From assembly GCA_949752745.1 (NCBI GenBank), contig OX457027.1, forward strand, positions 78,981,214-79,045,213: a stretch of DNA of 64,000 nt, read 5' to 3'. This DNA comes from Protula sp. h YS-2021 (lineage: Eukaryota; Annelida; Polychaeta; Sabellida; Serpulidae). Both the position numbers and the translations under genes were made by a program. The notes under the pieces were generated by a model that did no database searches, was not told the DNA's origin, and saw only the letters and a list, made by a program, of their open reading frames with translations. Below are positions 54,047 through 64,000 of the stretch, one piece after another. Position 1 is the stretch's first letter. The number at the start of each line of letters is the position of its first letter.

Positions 54047-54393
54047 TGATTGACAGGTCGGGTTCATTGGCTTCATGTTGATTGACTCGGCCAAACCACT
54101 TTCGCTCCAGACAGCATCATCTCAGTATGACGTCATGATGACGTCACACATGGTCGCGCCTATCCTAACGCTTATCATGACTTCCGGTCCAGACATGATG
54201 ACGTCACTTCCGGTCCAGACATCATGACGTCACTTCCGGTCCAGACATGATGACGTCACTTCCACTCCAGACAGCACTTCCGGTCCAGACAGCACTTCCG
54301 GTCTAGACAGCACTTCCGGTCCAGACATGATGACGTCACTTCCAGACAGTATGACGTCATCAAGTGACCCAGAACCCCCATTATCATACTACT
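54047..54393 (-). repeat. Polinton right terminal inverted repeat (347 bp)
   Basis: Same length and, by eye, the same sequence as the left repeat in inverse orientation. No divergence between the copies implies a recent insertion or recent conversion. Confidence 0.95.
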
Positions 54394-54399
54394 CAACCC
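54394..54399 (+). repeat. Polinton target-site duplication, right (CAACCC)
   Basis: Exact match to the six bases before the left terminus. Confidence 0.95.
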
Positions 54400-54586
54400 G
54401 TTTATGCGATTACAATTAGTCATACTATATTTATGAAAATTTTGCAATATTGAACTTAGAATGTAACTTACGTAAGTTTACTTCTGTGAATATGATGTAA
54501 GTAAGTAAACTTACATAAGTTTTATCTTGAGATCTAAGTTTAATATCTAAGTAAATAAACTTAGATGTTCGTGAATACGGCCACAG

Positions 54587-57500
54587 GTTCACATGAATGC
54601 GCAAGGGATAAACTAACGTGACGAAACTCTTTTTTCCTTTGGCAACGTAAATTACCATTAACAGACAGGCATACATATAATTCAATCAAATATCTAAGAC
54701 GAAAAAATGTTATTTCCTCTTAAATGGTTATTTATGTGATGATAATGTAATTTTGTTTCTTTATAGTGACAGACTATGGGGCTGGCGTGCTTTGTATAGG
54801 TTTAGGGTGCTTATAGAAAGCCAATGAACACACTGATACTGATGCAAAACTGATGCTGATACGTGTCTGAAGCGAAACAGATTATCCAGGGCAATGATTT
54901 ATCCTATAATTACAAAACTAGGAGATGAACTCATATTATATCTCAGAAGTGTGATTTTTGTGCACTCTTCTCCGAGGTCTTTTTTCGTTCAGTTACATTT
55001 TATGGCGATGTCAAGTACACACTTTCTGTGCTGCGAAGCGGGACGTTATCGACCCTAGCGGTGAGTACAGCTGTGCAAATCATCACGTCATATGCATAAC
55101 AAAAATACCTTTGTTTCCTAAGAGCGTATGGGCAGCTATGAAAAAAATTATAAGACGCACTAAGTGATGACATATGCACTCACATAAAAAGAAATGATCA
55201 AAAAACTTTGAGTTCGAAGATCAATGTACAGCTTCGATAGTGAGATTCAAAGAAAGGTCACAGGAATAAGCAAAAGTGACATTAAAGAATGCTTTCTGAC
55301 GAAATCCTTTCTGCATGGGGCAACTCAGAGGATATGATACAATGCTGTGAAAAAGAGGAGAGAAAAAGATTATTTGTGCTCTATTTTGGCTATCATGCTT
55401 TGTTCTTTATTTGTGAAAACAGATAGAACTCGTGTACATTGTGGCTGAATCGAAGCTAAAATGCTAAATTCAATTACCTATCCCATGATAACCAATAAAA
55501 ACAACTGTAGATGGGCACTCTCAGACTTACGATGTGTGTACTTTGCAGTTAAAACACACCACGGCGAGATATCATATGAGAAGTCATTAACACTTGACAA
55601 GCCTTTGGCTTGCAAGAGTTATATGAATTTGTGCGAGCAAAATTCGTCCTTTTTTTTTTCTTCTTGACAGTTTTTCCGATTTTTTTGTGTCTTCTTCTTC
55701 TCTGACACTATGGGCCCTAGGACCATGAAACTTGGGACTTATGAAGAGTTTGATCTGAACATGTGCATGTCACTTTTTATTTTCGTCTTTGATTTCGTTT
55801 TCTTTGTTAAAACGCCATGTGAAAAGAGTGTATTTTTTGCAAGTAAATGCGTAGCATTTAATGCACAACACACACGCATGCACAACACAGAACATAGTTG
55901 CTGAGCTTTGTGCGAGCTCTCACTGCGCAAATAGATAACACTGCGTGGTCAGTCAATAAAACCTTAAGTCAACAAAAACCAAACACTACTCGGCTTATAA
56001 GACGCTTTCAAGCTGTGTTGTTGGCAATATATTATTCAAGAAATAACCCACTGAAGGAAGTATTTTTGCGTTTTAATTTTTGTCAAGTGTTTAACATTTC
56101 GCTAGCGGAATGAGCTTCTAGTTATATCTGAAAATATATTATATAAACTTTCTGGTATATTGCGAGGTAATTAAAACCATGAAATAATTCCCAAATATAA
56201 CCTTGATAATAATAAGTTCGACTTTCTGGTCTAGGCACGTTTTATTTTTTAAAAGAAATACAACTGCATTTATATGGAATTTACAATAGCCAATGAACAA
56301 AACTAAAGAACGCAGAAACAGAGCATGTGCATCATCAAGATGAAAAAAAATATACAGATTCATACAAAACCGAGATGAGAAAAATGAATTAGTTCTGTCG
56401 CGCGAAAATCTCCGCAAGAAATGACAACCCAATATGAAGTGTCAGAGACTCGCCAAGACGCTAATGTCAGAGACTCGCAAAGACAACAATCCCGGAAAAC
56501 TATACAAAAGCTGAAGGTTTTTTCTACCTAAAGAAATCGGCTTAAAAGGTATCCTCCAATTCCGTACAATATCATTACTAGACGTCGAGGGCAAAATATT
56601 CTTTTCCATCACAACCAAGGGGTTCACACAAAACACTTAGCCAACAATTTATTGATACGTCTTTGGAGAAAGAAAGCGTTGAAGGATTTTCTGGATCCTT
56701 CCAACACAAAAACATACCCAGCTTTTACAAGAATCCAGTCGATATAAAAGGCAGGCTTACCGTCAATGGTACTACAAAAACATGGTGGAATCAAGAGAAG
56801 AAATAATCACTGGTTGCACAGTTTCAATTAACCTGTTCATTACTCTGCTTATCAAAACAACCAAGAGAACTGGCATTGCAACACCGGCAGAGATAAGAGC
56901 CTATGAAAGATTTGGGTGACTTGACCATTAGCACACAGAATACACAAGCAGGACAGTGGATTTTATCGAAAGAAGACGAACTTGTATAGTGGACAAGAAT
57001 GTCTTTCAAGACAAAAAATGTGGGAGTTTGTTCGATGAAAGGTCAAATTAACCAGCGAAACTACTTCCATCTGCAAGTCGAGGGAAAGCCAACAGTCTGC
57101 AAAGAACCAGGCAACTCCTCCGGAAAAATAGAGCGATAGTACTCATCAAGACACTGCGAATGCATCTAAGATAGAACAATAAAACAAAGCCACCTGCACG
57201 CACGGAGTTTGCAACTATACCGGGAGATACACGCATCGGTATTTTCAGTTCTTGCTGATCCCATGTCTGGCGTGGCAAATGCTGATATACGATATCTTCA
57301 TGAGCAAAGTAGAGAGCATAGATCGAATGGCAAGTCGATTTTCCAGGCATTAAGTTTCCTTTCGTTTCGACATTGGGAAGTGAGATGCCAATTACAATGA
57401 TGGTAAAACATGTACGGATACAGAAGGCAGTATGAATTGGTAACTTAGCGAGATTTTACAAGATGCGGAGAGCCCTGAGAGGTTCTAGGAGTTACTTGAA

Positions 57501-58361
57501 ACATTGTTGGAAAAATCAGAACAGACCAACTTGGGCCTAGGCCAGCACAAGAGACAAAAGAAAAGTGCTGGTAGAAAAATTTCGAACGAGAGAAAAATAA
57601 TCAAGAAGAATGATGGCTGTTACCATTGCAATGTAAGGAACATTCACTAAATGAGAGACGATAAGCTGAAAGAAACAAATGTGAATTGGCATCACAAGAA
57701 GGGAGCCGATGCGACTCGCATTTGTACCGATTTGGTAAATTGCCGAGAATCCTGAAACTACAGAAGCGCTTTATATAGGAGAAGAGCATCCCGGGATCAC
57801 ATTTTCCAGTTTAAAATTCTGCCTGGTCCAAGAAGATTGCTAGTGATCTACAGCGAGTTATCAAGCCGCTGAAGAACACAATACATAAAGGCTCTTGTCT
57901 GAACAAAGCTTTGGTGACCAAAGAAACTTAGCGCAAATCTTTTGATCACACTAAAGATGTAATATTAGAAGAAAAAAGCATTTATACGACACTAATACTC
58001 TAAATGCTAATCACTTTTTCAACAATCGGGCTAATCATGAGAAAATGGCGAATCGTATATAATTCCTCTTCAGCAAAATATTACTTACGTGTTGTGCTCG
58101 ATTTTAATGTAAATGGTACCAAATTTCTCATCGTTTTTGTTTCTATAGCATAACAGGTCTGTAAATGACTTGTAGCTTTGCGTTCCGAACTTTGGGTATT
58201 TTTTCTGCAAGTTTAGTGGTACTGCAAGTCCGTGAGGACATACCAACGACAGCTTTATTATATTGACCCCACATACACTTACACTTAAAATTTCATCCCT
58301 TTTAAAACTTCTTCAAAAGTCATCATGTTGAACTAGAAGACATCAAACGTAATGTTGATAT
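54587..58361. other. Gene-free stretch right of the nested transposons
   Basis: No gene recognised. AT-rich with scattered short frames. The 56.4-57.9 kb part is purine-rich on the plus strand and may be an old decayed coding repeat, but I could not match it to any family. Confidence 0.45.
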
Positions 58362-59985
58362 CATTATTATTGTTATTATTTAACATATTTATATAGCGCC
58401 TAATATATATAATATCTAAGCGCTTTACAATACTAAGAAAAGAATATTATGATAAAACAGATGAAAAAACATGTAAAATTAAATATGATAAAACAGTTAA
58501 AACTAAACTAAAAACCCATAATCAAAAGACAAACCTTGTAATGATAAATATACTGAATTAAGCAGTCAAGTATGCGCTTTTCTAAAAAGATATGTTTTAA
58601 GTGCTTTTTTAAAAGATGCTATTGAGTTAATACTGCGCAAGGCTGTAGATAAAGAGTTCCACAAACGTGGAGCACAGTTCCTAAACGCACGATCTTCAAA
58701 TTTACTGCAAGTTCGGAACTCGATGAGTTGAAACTGGTAGTCCGATCGTGTAGTCCTATGAGCTGGACGCCAGGAGATGAGTTCGGTAAGGTATTCTGGT
58801 GCTCTGCCGTGGAGATAGTTATGTGTGAATACAAGAATTTTAAATTCTATCCGCTGCTCGATAGGAAGCCAATGTAAGGATTGTAACAGGGGAAAAGCGT
58901 CTTCGTACTTGGAGACACGGTAGATAAGTCTGGCTGCAACGTTTTGGACAGATTTAAGTCGGTTCAATAAGGAACGATTTATACCAAATAACAAGCTATT
59001 TGAAAAGTCCAGTCTTGAAATAACGTATGCGTGAACGAGTGTTTTGGTAGCAAATGGCGTGAGGTATCGACGTATCCGGTTGATATTTTTTATGAAATAC
59101 ATACTGCTTTTAATTTTTTCTGAGATAAATTTTTCCATAGACATATGAGTGTCGAAAAATGCACCTAAGTTCTTCACGCAGTCACTTGAGTTAATCGTTG
59201 TATTGCCGATGTTAAGGGATAGCGATGGTGTTTTGCGAAAACTGTAGGAAGAGCCGAAAAGAATAAATTTTGTCTTATCTTCGTTTAATTTGATCATATT
59301 GATTTTCATCCAGTTTTTTTACAGCAGCTATGCATTTCTGAAGACAGTTTACAGCTTTGTCTGGACTGGTGCGAGGATCAAAGGACACGTATAATTGGCT
59401 ATCATCGGCATAAAAATGGTGAAGTAAACCAAAGCGACTAGCGATATCTGCGAGAGGTGTTACGTATATAGTAAATAGCAGCGGACCCAGGACTGACCCC
59501 TGCGGCACGCCGAAGCCAACTGTGACATCGGGCGAGAGTTGGCGATTGATCAAGACACATTGAGAACGTCGATCTAGATACGATTTTATCCAGTTGAGGG
59601 CGTGGCCTTTGATACCAAAACGAGTCACAAGACGGTGAAACAGAATCGAGTGGTCAATGGTATCACGCAGCGCTGAGATCTAACATTGCGAGAGCAACCA
59701 TTTTATTCTCATGGAGAGCTGATAGTACATCATTTTGCACGCGAAGGAGCACACTTTCAGTAGAGTGGAACATTCTGTACGCAGACTGGTATTTGTTGAG
59801 GAGGGAGTGCGTTCGAAGGTAGTCATTTATCCTTTTGGCCACTAGACGCTCGACGAGTTTTGATACAACACTTAGATTGGATATGGGTCGATAATTCTTT
59901 AGTATGTCAGGATTGAGCCTTTTTTTAGAGGAGGTGTGACCACTGCTCGTTTGAGTGTGCTGGGGACCTTTGCTATCATATAATA
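58362..59985 (-). mobile_element. 5'-truncated LINE retrotransposon (L2/CR1-like)
   Basis: Minus-strand remains of a non-LTR reverse transcriptase. The 3' end (left side) carries an ATT-rich tail and the TATATAGCGCC...AAGCGCTTTAC motif seen at ends of many L2-like elements. Coding remains cover the fingers/palm (YRPISNLSVVSKLVERLV), the palm with VPQGSVLGPLLF and the catalytic YADD, then the thumb and a C-terminal RLWNSLS...FKKALKTYLF end. The 5' part, including endonuclease, is missing. Confidence 0.9.
58566..59970 (-). pseudogene. LINE reverse transcriptase fragment, frameshifted
   Basis: The frame is broken at about 59665 (after LDLSAA) and about 59320 (an A-run before the thumb domain), plus a likely shift near 59920. 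The YADD catalytic box is still readable. Three separate breaks plus 5' truncation mark it as dead. Confidence 0.88.
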
Positions 59986-61570
59986 ATACTTTCAAAACTT
60001 TCAAAACACTTCCGTATCTTAATAATAATTGAAATTTAGATTAATTAATTGTGAAATATTGTAGTATTTTATTTGCTCATACTTGATTCAGAACTTGAGA
60101 GTGTTTCGTATTTGGAGCTTAGATAGTTCGCCCAAAAATTGTTTTAGTTACCACTTTTACTGTGAGGTGAGTAACTGTAACTGTAATAATACTTGTTCAT
60201 TAAATTACAAAAATTCTCATAAGTTCCCTTCTTATATTGTGCAATTCCATCATCATCAGCAGAGAACTAATAGTATTTGACCGTTTGTTCTTTTCATCTC
60301 AAGACGTCATTGGCGGGATTACGTCGGGTTCGAAATACCGTATTTCAGAACTGTAGCATATTTTAAGATGATGGCCAGCTCCTCTCACTTGGTCTAAGCT
60401 ATAACCAACAAGATGTGCGCCCAACTGCGTCTTCTAAAGAACAACAGCGATATCTACCTGATATCCCTAGCTGGCTGAACATCTTTCAGTTGGATTACTC
60501 AGCAAACCTTCTTCACCCAACATCTATTAAAAGCGTTCTTTTCCATCCCAATGTACCTTATCACTTTCCTGTCATGCTTTCTCCTTTCATTCTTTTGGGA
60601 TAGTCCTTTCAATCACCAACACTTGTCTGCTTTCTGATGACTACACCAGAATACCTGGTTGTACATTATATCTAAGATTTCCTCTGGGAATGTAAACTTT
60701 TCCCGTATATCTGTCTTTATTTATTTGCCAACACCGTGCCGTCGTCAAGGCACAACGGTGCCCACATTGGGTTCTTGAAACTTAACCCTAGACATAATGT
60801 ACTCAATAGTTAGAGCGTGCTATAAATATTGAGATTCACATCGAGTACTTTATCGTTCCTCCATCAATGCCATTCCATATGTGTTTTCAGATATGTGAAC
60901 CTCCTTAAGGGTCACAGTAATTATTATCACACAACTTCCATAGGTATAAATTCCATATCAGTATATGGTATTTTATCGATCTAATTTTTTGGGACTTTTA
61001 GAGAATGTAATTAACAAAGCAATGAATCTGCGTCGGACTTTATTAACTTGTCACACAAGTATAACATACGTACCCTAATTTGGCCACTTTGAGGATATAC
61101 TGCCGATTAGAGCTGCATCATCGTTCTAGCTGTGTGGGGAGATTTTCTGAATTGTCGGAGAACAGACCTGTATCATTCAAAAATAGTGGGAACAAGAACA
61201 TACTATTTAGCCTGGCAATTATTTAGCGCAAGACAACCGAAGTTATTGTGAAGAGAAAAAGAAATAGGGGGAAAATATCTCACCCTGTCTCATCCTGGCA
61301 AAGCTGCGGAGCCAAATATGCCTGGCTCGCTGATTTTCCTTTTCTCAATGTATTGCCTTTTATTTCTTCATCAAGTAAAGGTCATTAAGGTTTTCAAGCC
61401 CTCCCATTTGATTTACATATCCACAATGTAACTTTCGTTATTGTGATAGTTTAAATTCAGGGTTTTCGGGAACAGTGATTTTAATAGTGTTTTAAGTTTT
61501 CAATATTCGTTTAATTTCAGTTGCATTTTTACATTTTTGAAGGGGTGTACGTGTCTTGTAGATATACTTA
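59986..61570. other. Gene-free AT-rich stretch
   Basis: I see no gene or clear repeat. Short frames are not supported by codon pattern or domain. Confidence 0.45.
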
Positions 61571-61571
61571 G

Positions 61572-62420
61572 ATCTAGCATCTTTACTCTATGATTATTTT
61601 TGCACATCCTAATACACCCTATTTTCTTCTTTGCACGTTTCAAAATATAAAAACATTTTCGAAGCTTTTTTTCCTCTTTTAGTCATCAACAAAAGATGCC
61701 GAATCAAAGATACACCTCTAGAGCATCTTCATTGATGATGGAAGGTTGATCATTATCCAGTCTGTGTCCTTTTCAGGTGAAACTTTTTAAGACAACCTGA
61801 ATGTATGCTGGTTTGAAGATTACACTGTGTGGCTTGGGTTTTTTTTCCTCATTTGTTCTTAATGGGAGTTCAATGAAGATTTCTTGGTTTTTAATAGAAT
61901 TTGGCAGTATGAAAAATATTGTCAAAAGGCATTATGTATATTTCTACTCTAGATAGCAGGGAAGAAGTTATGTTTCTTTCTTTCTGAGCTAAATTCATCA
62001 GTGAATCTATAACATATTTACTGTATGGTTATTTTTGCATATCCTAATACATCCCATTCTCTTTTCACGTTTCAAAATATACCACTTTTTCGAAACTTTC
62101 TTTTTTTCTTTTAGTCATCAACTCATACTGACGGATCAAACACGTCCTCTGAAACTTCTTTATTGAATTGATGGTGGAATTTTGATCATTATCCAATCTG
62201 TGTCCTCATCAGGTGAAACATTTTTACACAACTTGAATGTATTCTGGTTTTCTCATTTGTTCTTAGTGGGAGTTCAGTTGAGATTTCTTTAGTTTTTTGG
62301 CAGATTTTGGCAGTCTGAAAAAATGCCGTCAAAAGGCAATATGTATCTTTCTGTTCTAGACAATAGGGGAGGGGTTATGTTTCTTTGCAGTTAAATTCAT
62401 CAGTGAATCTGTAACATCAA
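61572..62420 (+). repeat. ~435-bp diverged tandem duplication
   Basis: Two colinear copies share, in order, TTATTTTTGCA(C/T)ATCCTAAT, CACGTTTCAAAATATA, TTTTAGTCATCAAC, GTCTGTGTCCT, CTCATTTGTTCTTA, GTCAAAAGGCA and AAATTCATCAGTGAATCT. The matching points at 61601 and 62036 set the period at 435 bp. Confidence 0.85.
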
Positions 62421-64000
62421 GCAGCCGACCATGACTGTTTTCAGAATTCTATGAATGCTTTTCCACAGTTAATGGTGATTTTGTATTTATGATTTTTTTA
62501 TTCAAAGAATTGTGTTCATCCACATTTAGAAAGGCAAACTATTTGTGTAGTCGATTTGACATATCTTTAGTTAGGGTTGGAATTACATTTGGAAATGACA
62601 AAGAATATGCATTCCTTCTGCACAACAGTTTCTGATCCTCAGTATTTTTCAGTCAAGATTTTCCAATCAACTTTTCCTGTTAAACCGTGTTCCGCCAATC
62701 ATTACGGAAAAATTTTGAGTCTTCTACGATAGTATGTATATGCCAAAGAATTTACAGCTACCTGCTTTATAATTCTTAACGGCGGTGTCAATTTTCACGT
62801 CTTGGAACATTACCAAAAAATCCTCATCTTTACAAAGACGATCACGTTTCAGTTTTTCACACAACCAGAAGAGTTGGCTCCGTAACGCTCTCGACATGTC
62901 ACAAGATAATATGCGTTGGGGCCAGATTTAGTATTGAAATTATATGGGCGATGGCATCATAGAAGGTATTGGCTGCACCATCAAAACTGAGTTGAGCGAG
63001 AACATATTTTTCTGCTTGTTTGGGGAGGTAATCACGCCAATTCTGCTTTGTGTAATACCTTTATTGTGCATACGTGTCAGTATTAGGCAATTTTACTCTG
63101 ATAGGCAAGTCTTTCAAAAACGAAATGTTTCAGCCTGAATTGGCTTACTTTTTCATTATACCAGAGATTAGGACCGCGGCACACGTTTATTTATTCTTAA
63201 TTGCCCACCTGTGTGCTCTCATCAAGAACATATATCGCTGCTTTGATAGATGAGATCACTACTTCTTTTTAAAAAAAAAACCAAGGGATGGACGGAAGAC
63301 TCATTTGTGCTAATTTGATATTCCGTGGTGGTGATTTTTGGTTGTTTAGCCAAGGGAATTTGAGCGAAAGTCAATCCTCCGCTTTCCACCCCTAGCTGGT
63401 TTCGAATCAGGGACCTTAGGATTACAAGGCCAACGCTCTACCGACTGAGATAACCGTCACCCCGTTACTGCTTCTGAACTACGTGTTACAAGGGCAAGTT
63501 TTTACTGTTTAATGATTTTGTTGCACGTTCAGCATTTCATTACTAATTTTCTGCAGAGCGTTTTCAACGATAATGCCAAAATTCCTTTCACAGTAATTTT
63601 CCTTCCCCATGTAAAAGAATGAAAATGCGCACCGAACCCCCATTTAATCGTAACCTAAGGTACTGTGTGAAATAAGAAAATTGCCACGACTGCTCGTTAT
63701 AATCCAATGTTGCGGTGTACAAACCAAGAGACAGCTTTGAATCGAGAATAGCTTAGAATAGAAGAAAATGTTTTTTTTTGTCATTCCACTTGGTTTCAAG
63801 TTGAATGACCAAAGCTTAAATATTGTTCTTTCATTCTTTTCGTAACTGTTTCATCATTTCATGTTGACTATTCAATCAAGAGAAGGTTCTTTTGTATTTG
63901 ATCTCGTGAGTCACTCGTGTAGGTTGAATAATGAGAAAATGTTTCTTCCACAATTTTGATCGAATTACCTTCCAAGTTTGCACAAATGTTTTCTTGAAAA
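62421..64000. other. Gene-free end of window apart from the SINE
   Basis: No coding gene is supported. The SINE-like segment lies at 63262-63461. Confidence 0.45.
63262..63461 (-). repeat. tRNA-derived SINE with tRNA-Thr-like head
   Basis: Minus strand from 63461 reads GGTGACGGTTATCTCAGTCG, GTAGAGCGTTGG, an anticodon-like CTTGTAATC loop (TGT), and GATTCGAAACC as a degenerate B box, ending about 63385. The acceptor stem is not closed, so this is a SINE promoter head or tRNA pseudogene and not a working tRNA. A further ~120 bp leads to an A/T-rich end near 63262. Confidence 0.65.

Larger units (their letters stand above)
36702..54393. mobile_element. Maverick/Polinton (adintovirus-like) element, 17.7 kb, near complete
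   Basis: Ends AGTAGTATGATAATGG / CCATTATCATACTACT are exact inverted repeats flanked by the 6-bp duplication CAACCC. It encodes the full Polinton core: protein-primed family B polymerase, retroviral-type integrase with chromodomain, FtsK/HerA-like packaging ATPase, adenain-like protease, major and minor jelly-roll capsid proteins. Genes point inward from both ends and converge near 43.3-43.7 kb. Polintons are self-synthesising transposons related to dsDNA viruses and are thought to make virions; that here is inference. Only the integrase shows a clear break, plus one possible frame change near 43.0 kb. Confidence 0.96.
36218..54583. mobile_element. PIF/Harbinger-type DNA transposon remnant, split by the Polinton
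   Basis: The left end TGGCCGTATTCACGAAAATG and the right end, read inverted, TGGCCGTATTCACGAACATC, form terminal inverted repeats. A 3-bp direct repeat CAG flanks them (36215-36217 and 54584-54586). Inside, AAGTTTA-type sub-terminal repeats abound near both ends. Without the Polinton the element is only about 670 bp, so it was internally deleted before being interrupted. A transposase N-terminus remains at 36408-36686. The CAG target duplication departs from the usual TWA of the superfamily. Confidence 0.75.

Noticed and set aside
53490..54081. Proline-rich and repeat peptides at the right end of the Polinton
   Set aside because: They translate G-run repeats and 75-bp iterons; frame depends on run length.
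56420..57900. Possible decayed coding repeat on the plus strand
   Set aside because: Some stretches look protein-like, but frames are short and no motif could be recognised.
63385..63461. Functional tRNA-Thr gene
   Set aside because: The acceptor and T stems do not pair properly and the B box is degenerate; a SINE head fits better.

Overview
The window is nuclear DNA of an animal with split genes, many diverged dispersed repeats, satellites and nested transposons. Conserved NCOA5 and BTB zinc-finger genes, a lectin/EGF receptor and repeat families rich in TGACGTCA fit a marine invertebrate, most likely a mollusc; that assignment is inference.

Region by region. 1-4,325 (+): the 3' two thirds of NCOA5, seven coding exons visible. 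4,326-18,270: gene-free, with several repeat families, a 33-bp perfect inverted repeat, a 22-copy 33-bp minisatellite and a ~180-bp satellite. 18,279-19,875 (+): a compact intronless gene with TATA box and poly(A) signal, encoding a secreted or membrane C-type lectin/EGF protein interrupted by one in-frame TAG. 25,357-32,454 (-): a ten-exon BTB-BACK-AT-hook-C2H2 zinc-finger gene with one GC-AG intron. 36,218-54,583: a small internally deleted PIF/Harbinger element split by a complete Maverick/Polinton. 58,362-59,985 (-): a 5'-truncated, frameshifted LINE. 63,385-63,461 (-): a tRNA-like SINE head.

The Polinton is the centrepiece. It spans 36,702-54,393 (17.7 kb), is flanked by a 6-bp target duplication (CAACCC) and ends in 347-bp inverted repeats that I read as identical. 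The plus strand carries a terminal small gene, a protein-primed family B DNA polymerase, a PC4-like ssDNA-binding protein and further proteins that look like diverged relatives of it. The minus strand carries a tightly packed block (integrase, packaging ATPase, basic peptide, unknown protein, lipidation-motif protein, minor capsid, pVI-like peptide, major capsid, cysteine protease), many joined by 4-nt ATGA stop/start overlaps. Right of that is an accessory zone: a zinc-binding protein, a NADAR/YbiA-like protein, a possible 43-residue microprotein, two related helical proteins, a PC4-like/zinc-ribbon protein and a repeat-bearing protein with two CARD-like segments. Most accessory genes have their own TATA box about 50-85 nt before the ATG. 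The integrase is frameshifted, but the other core genes look open, so this is a recently inserted, nearly complete virus-like transposon with an unusual accessory cargo.

Most open frames outside these genes are chance or repeat-derived and are not annotated.
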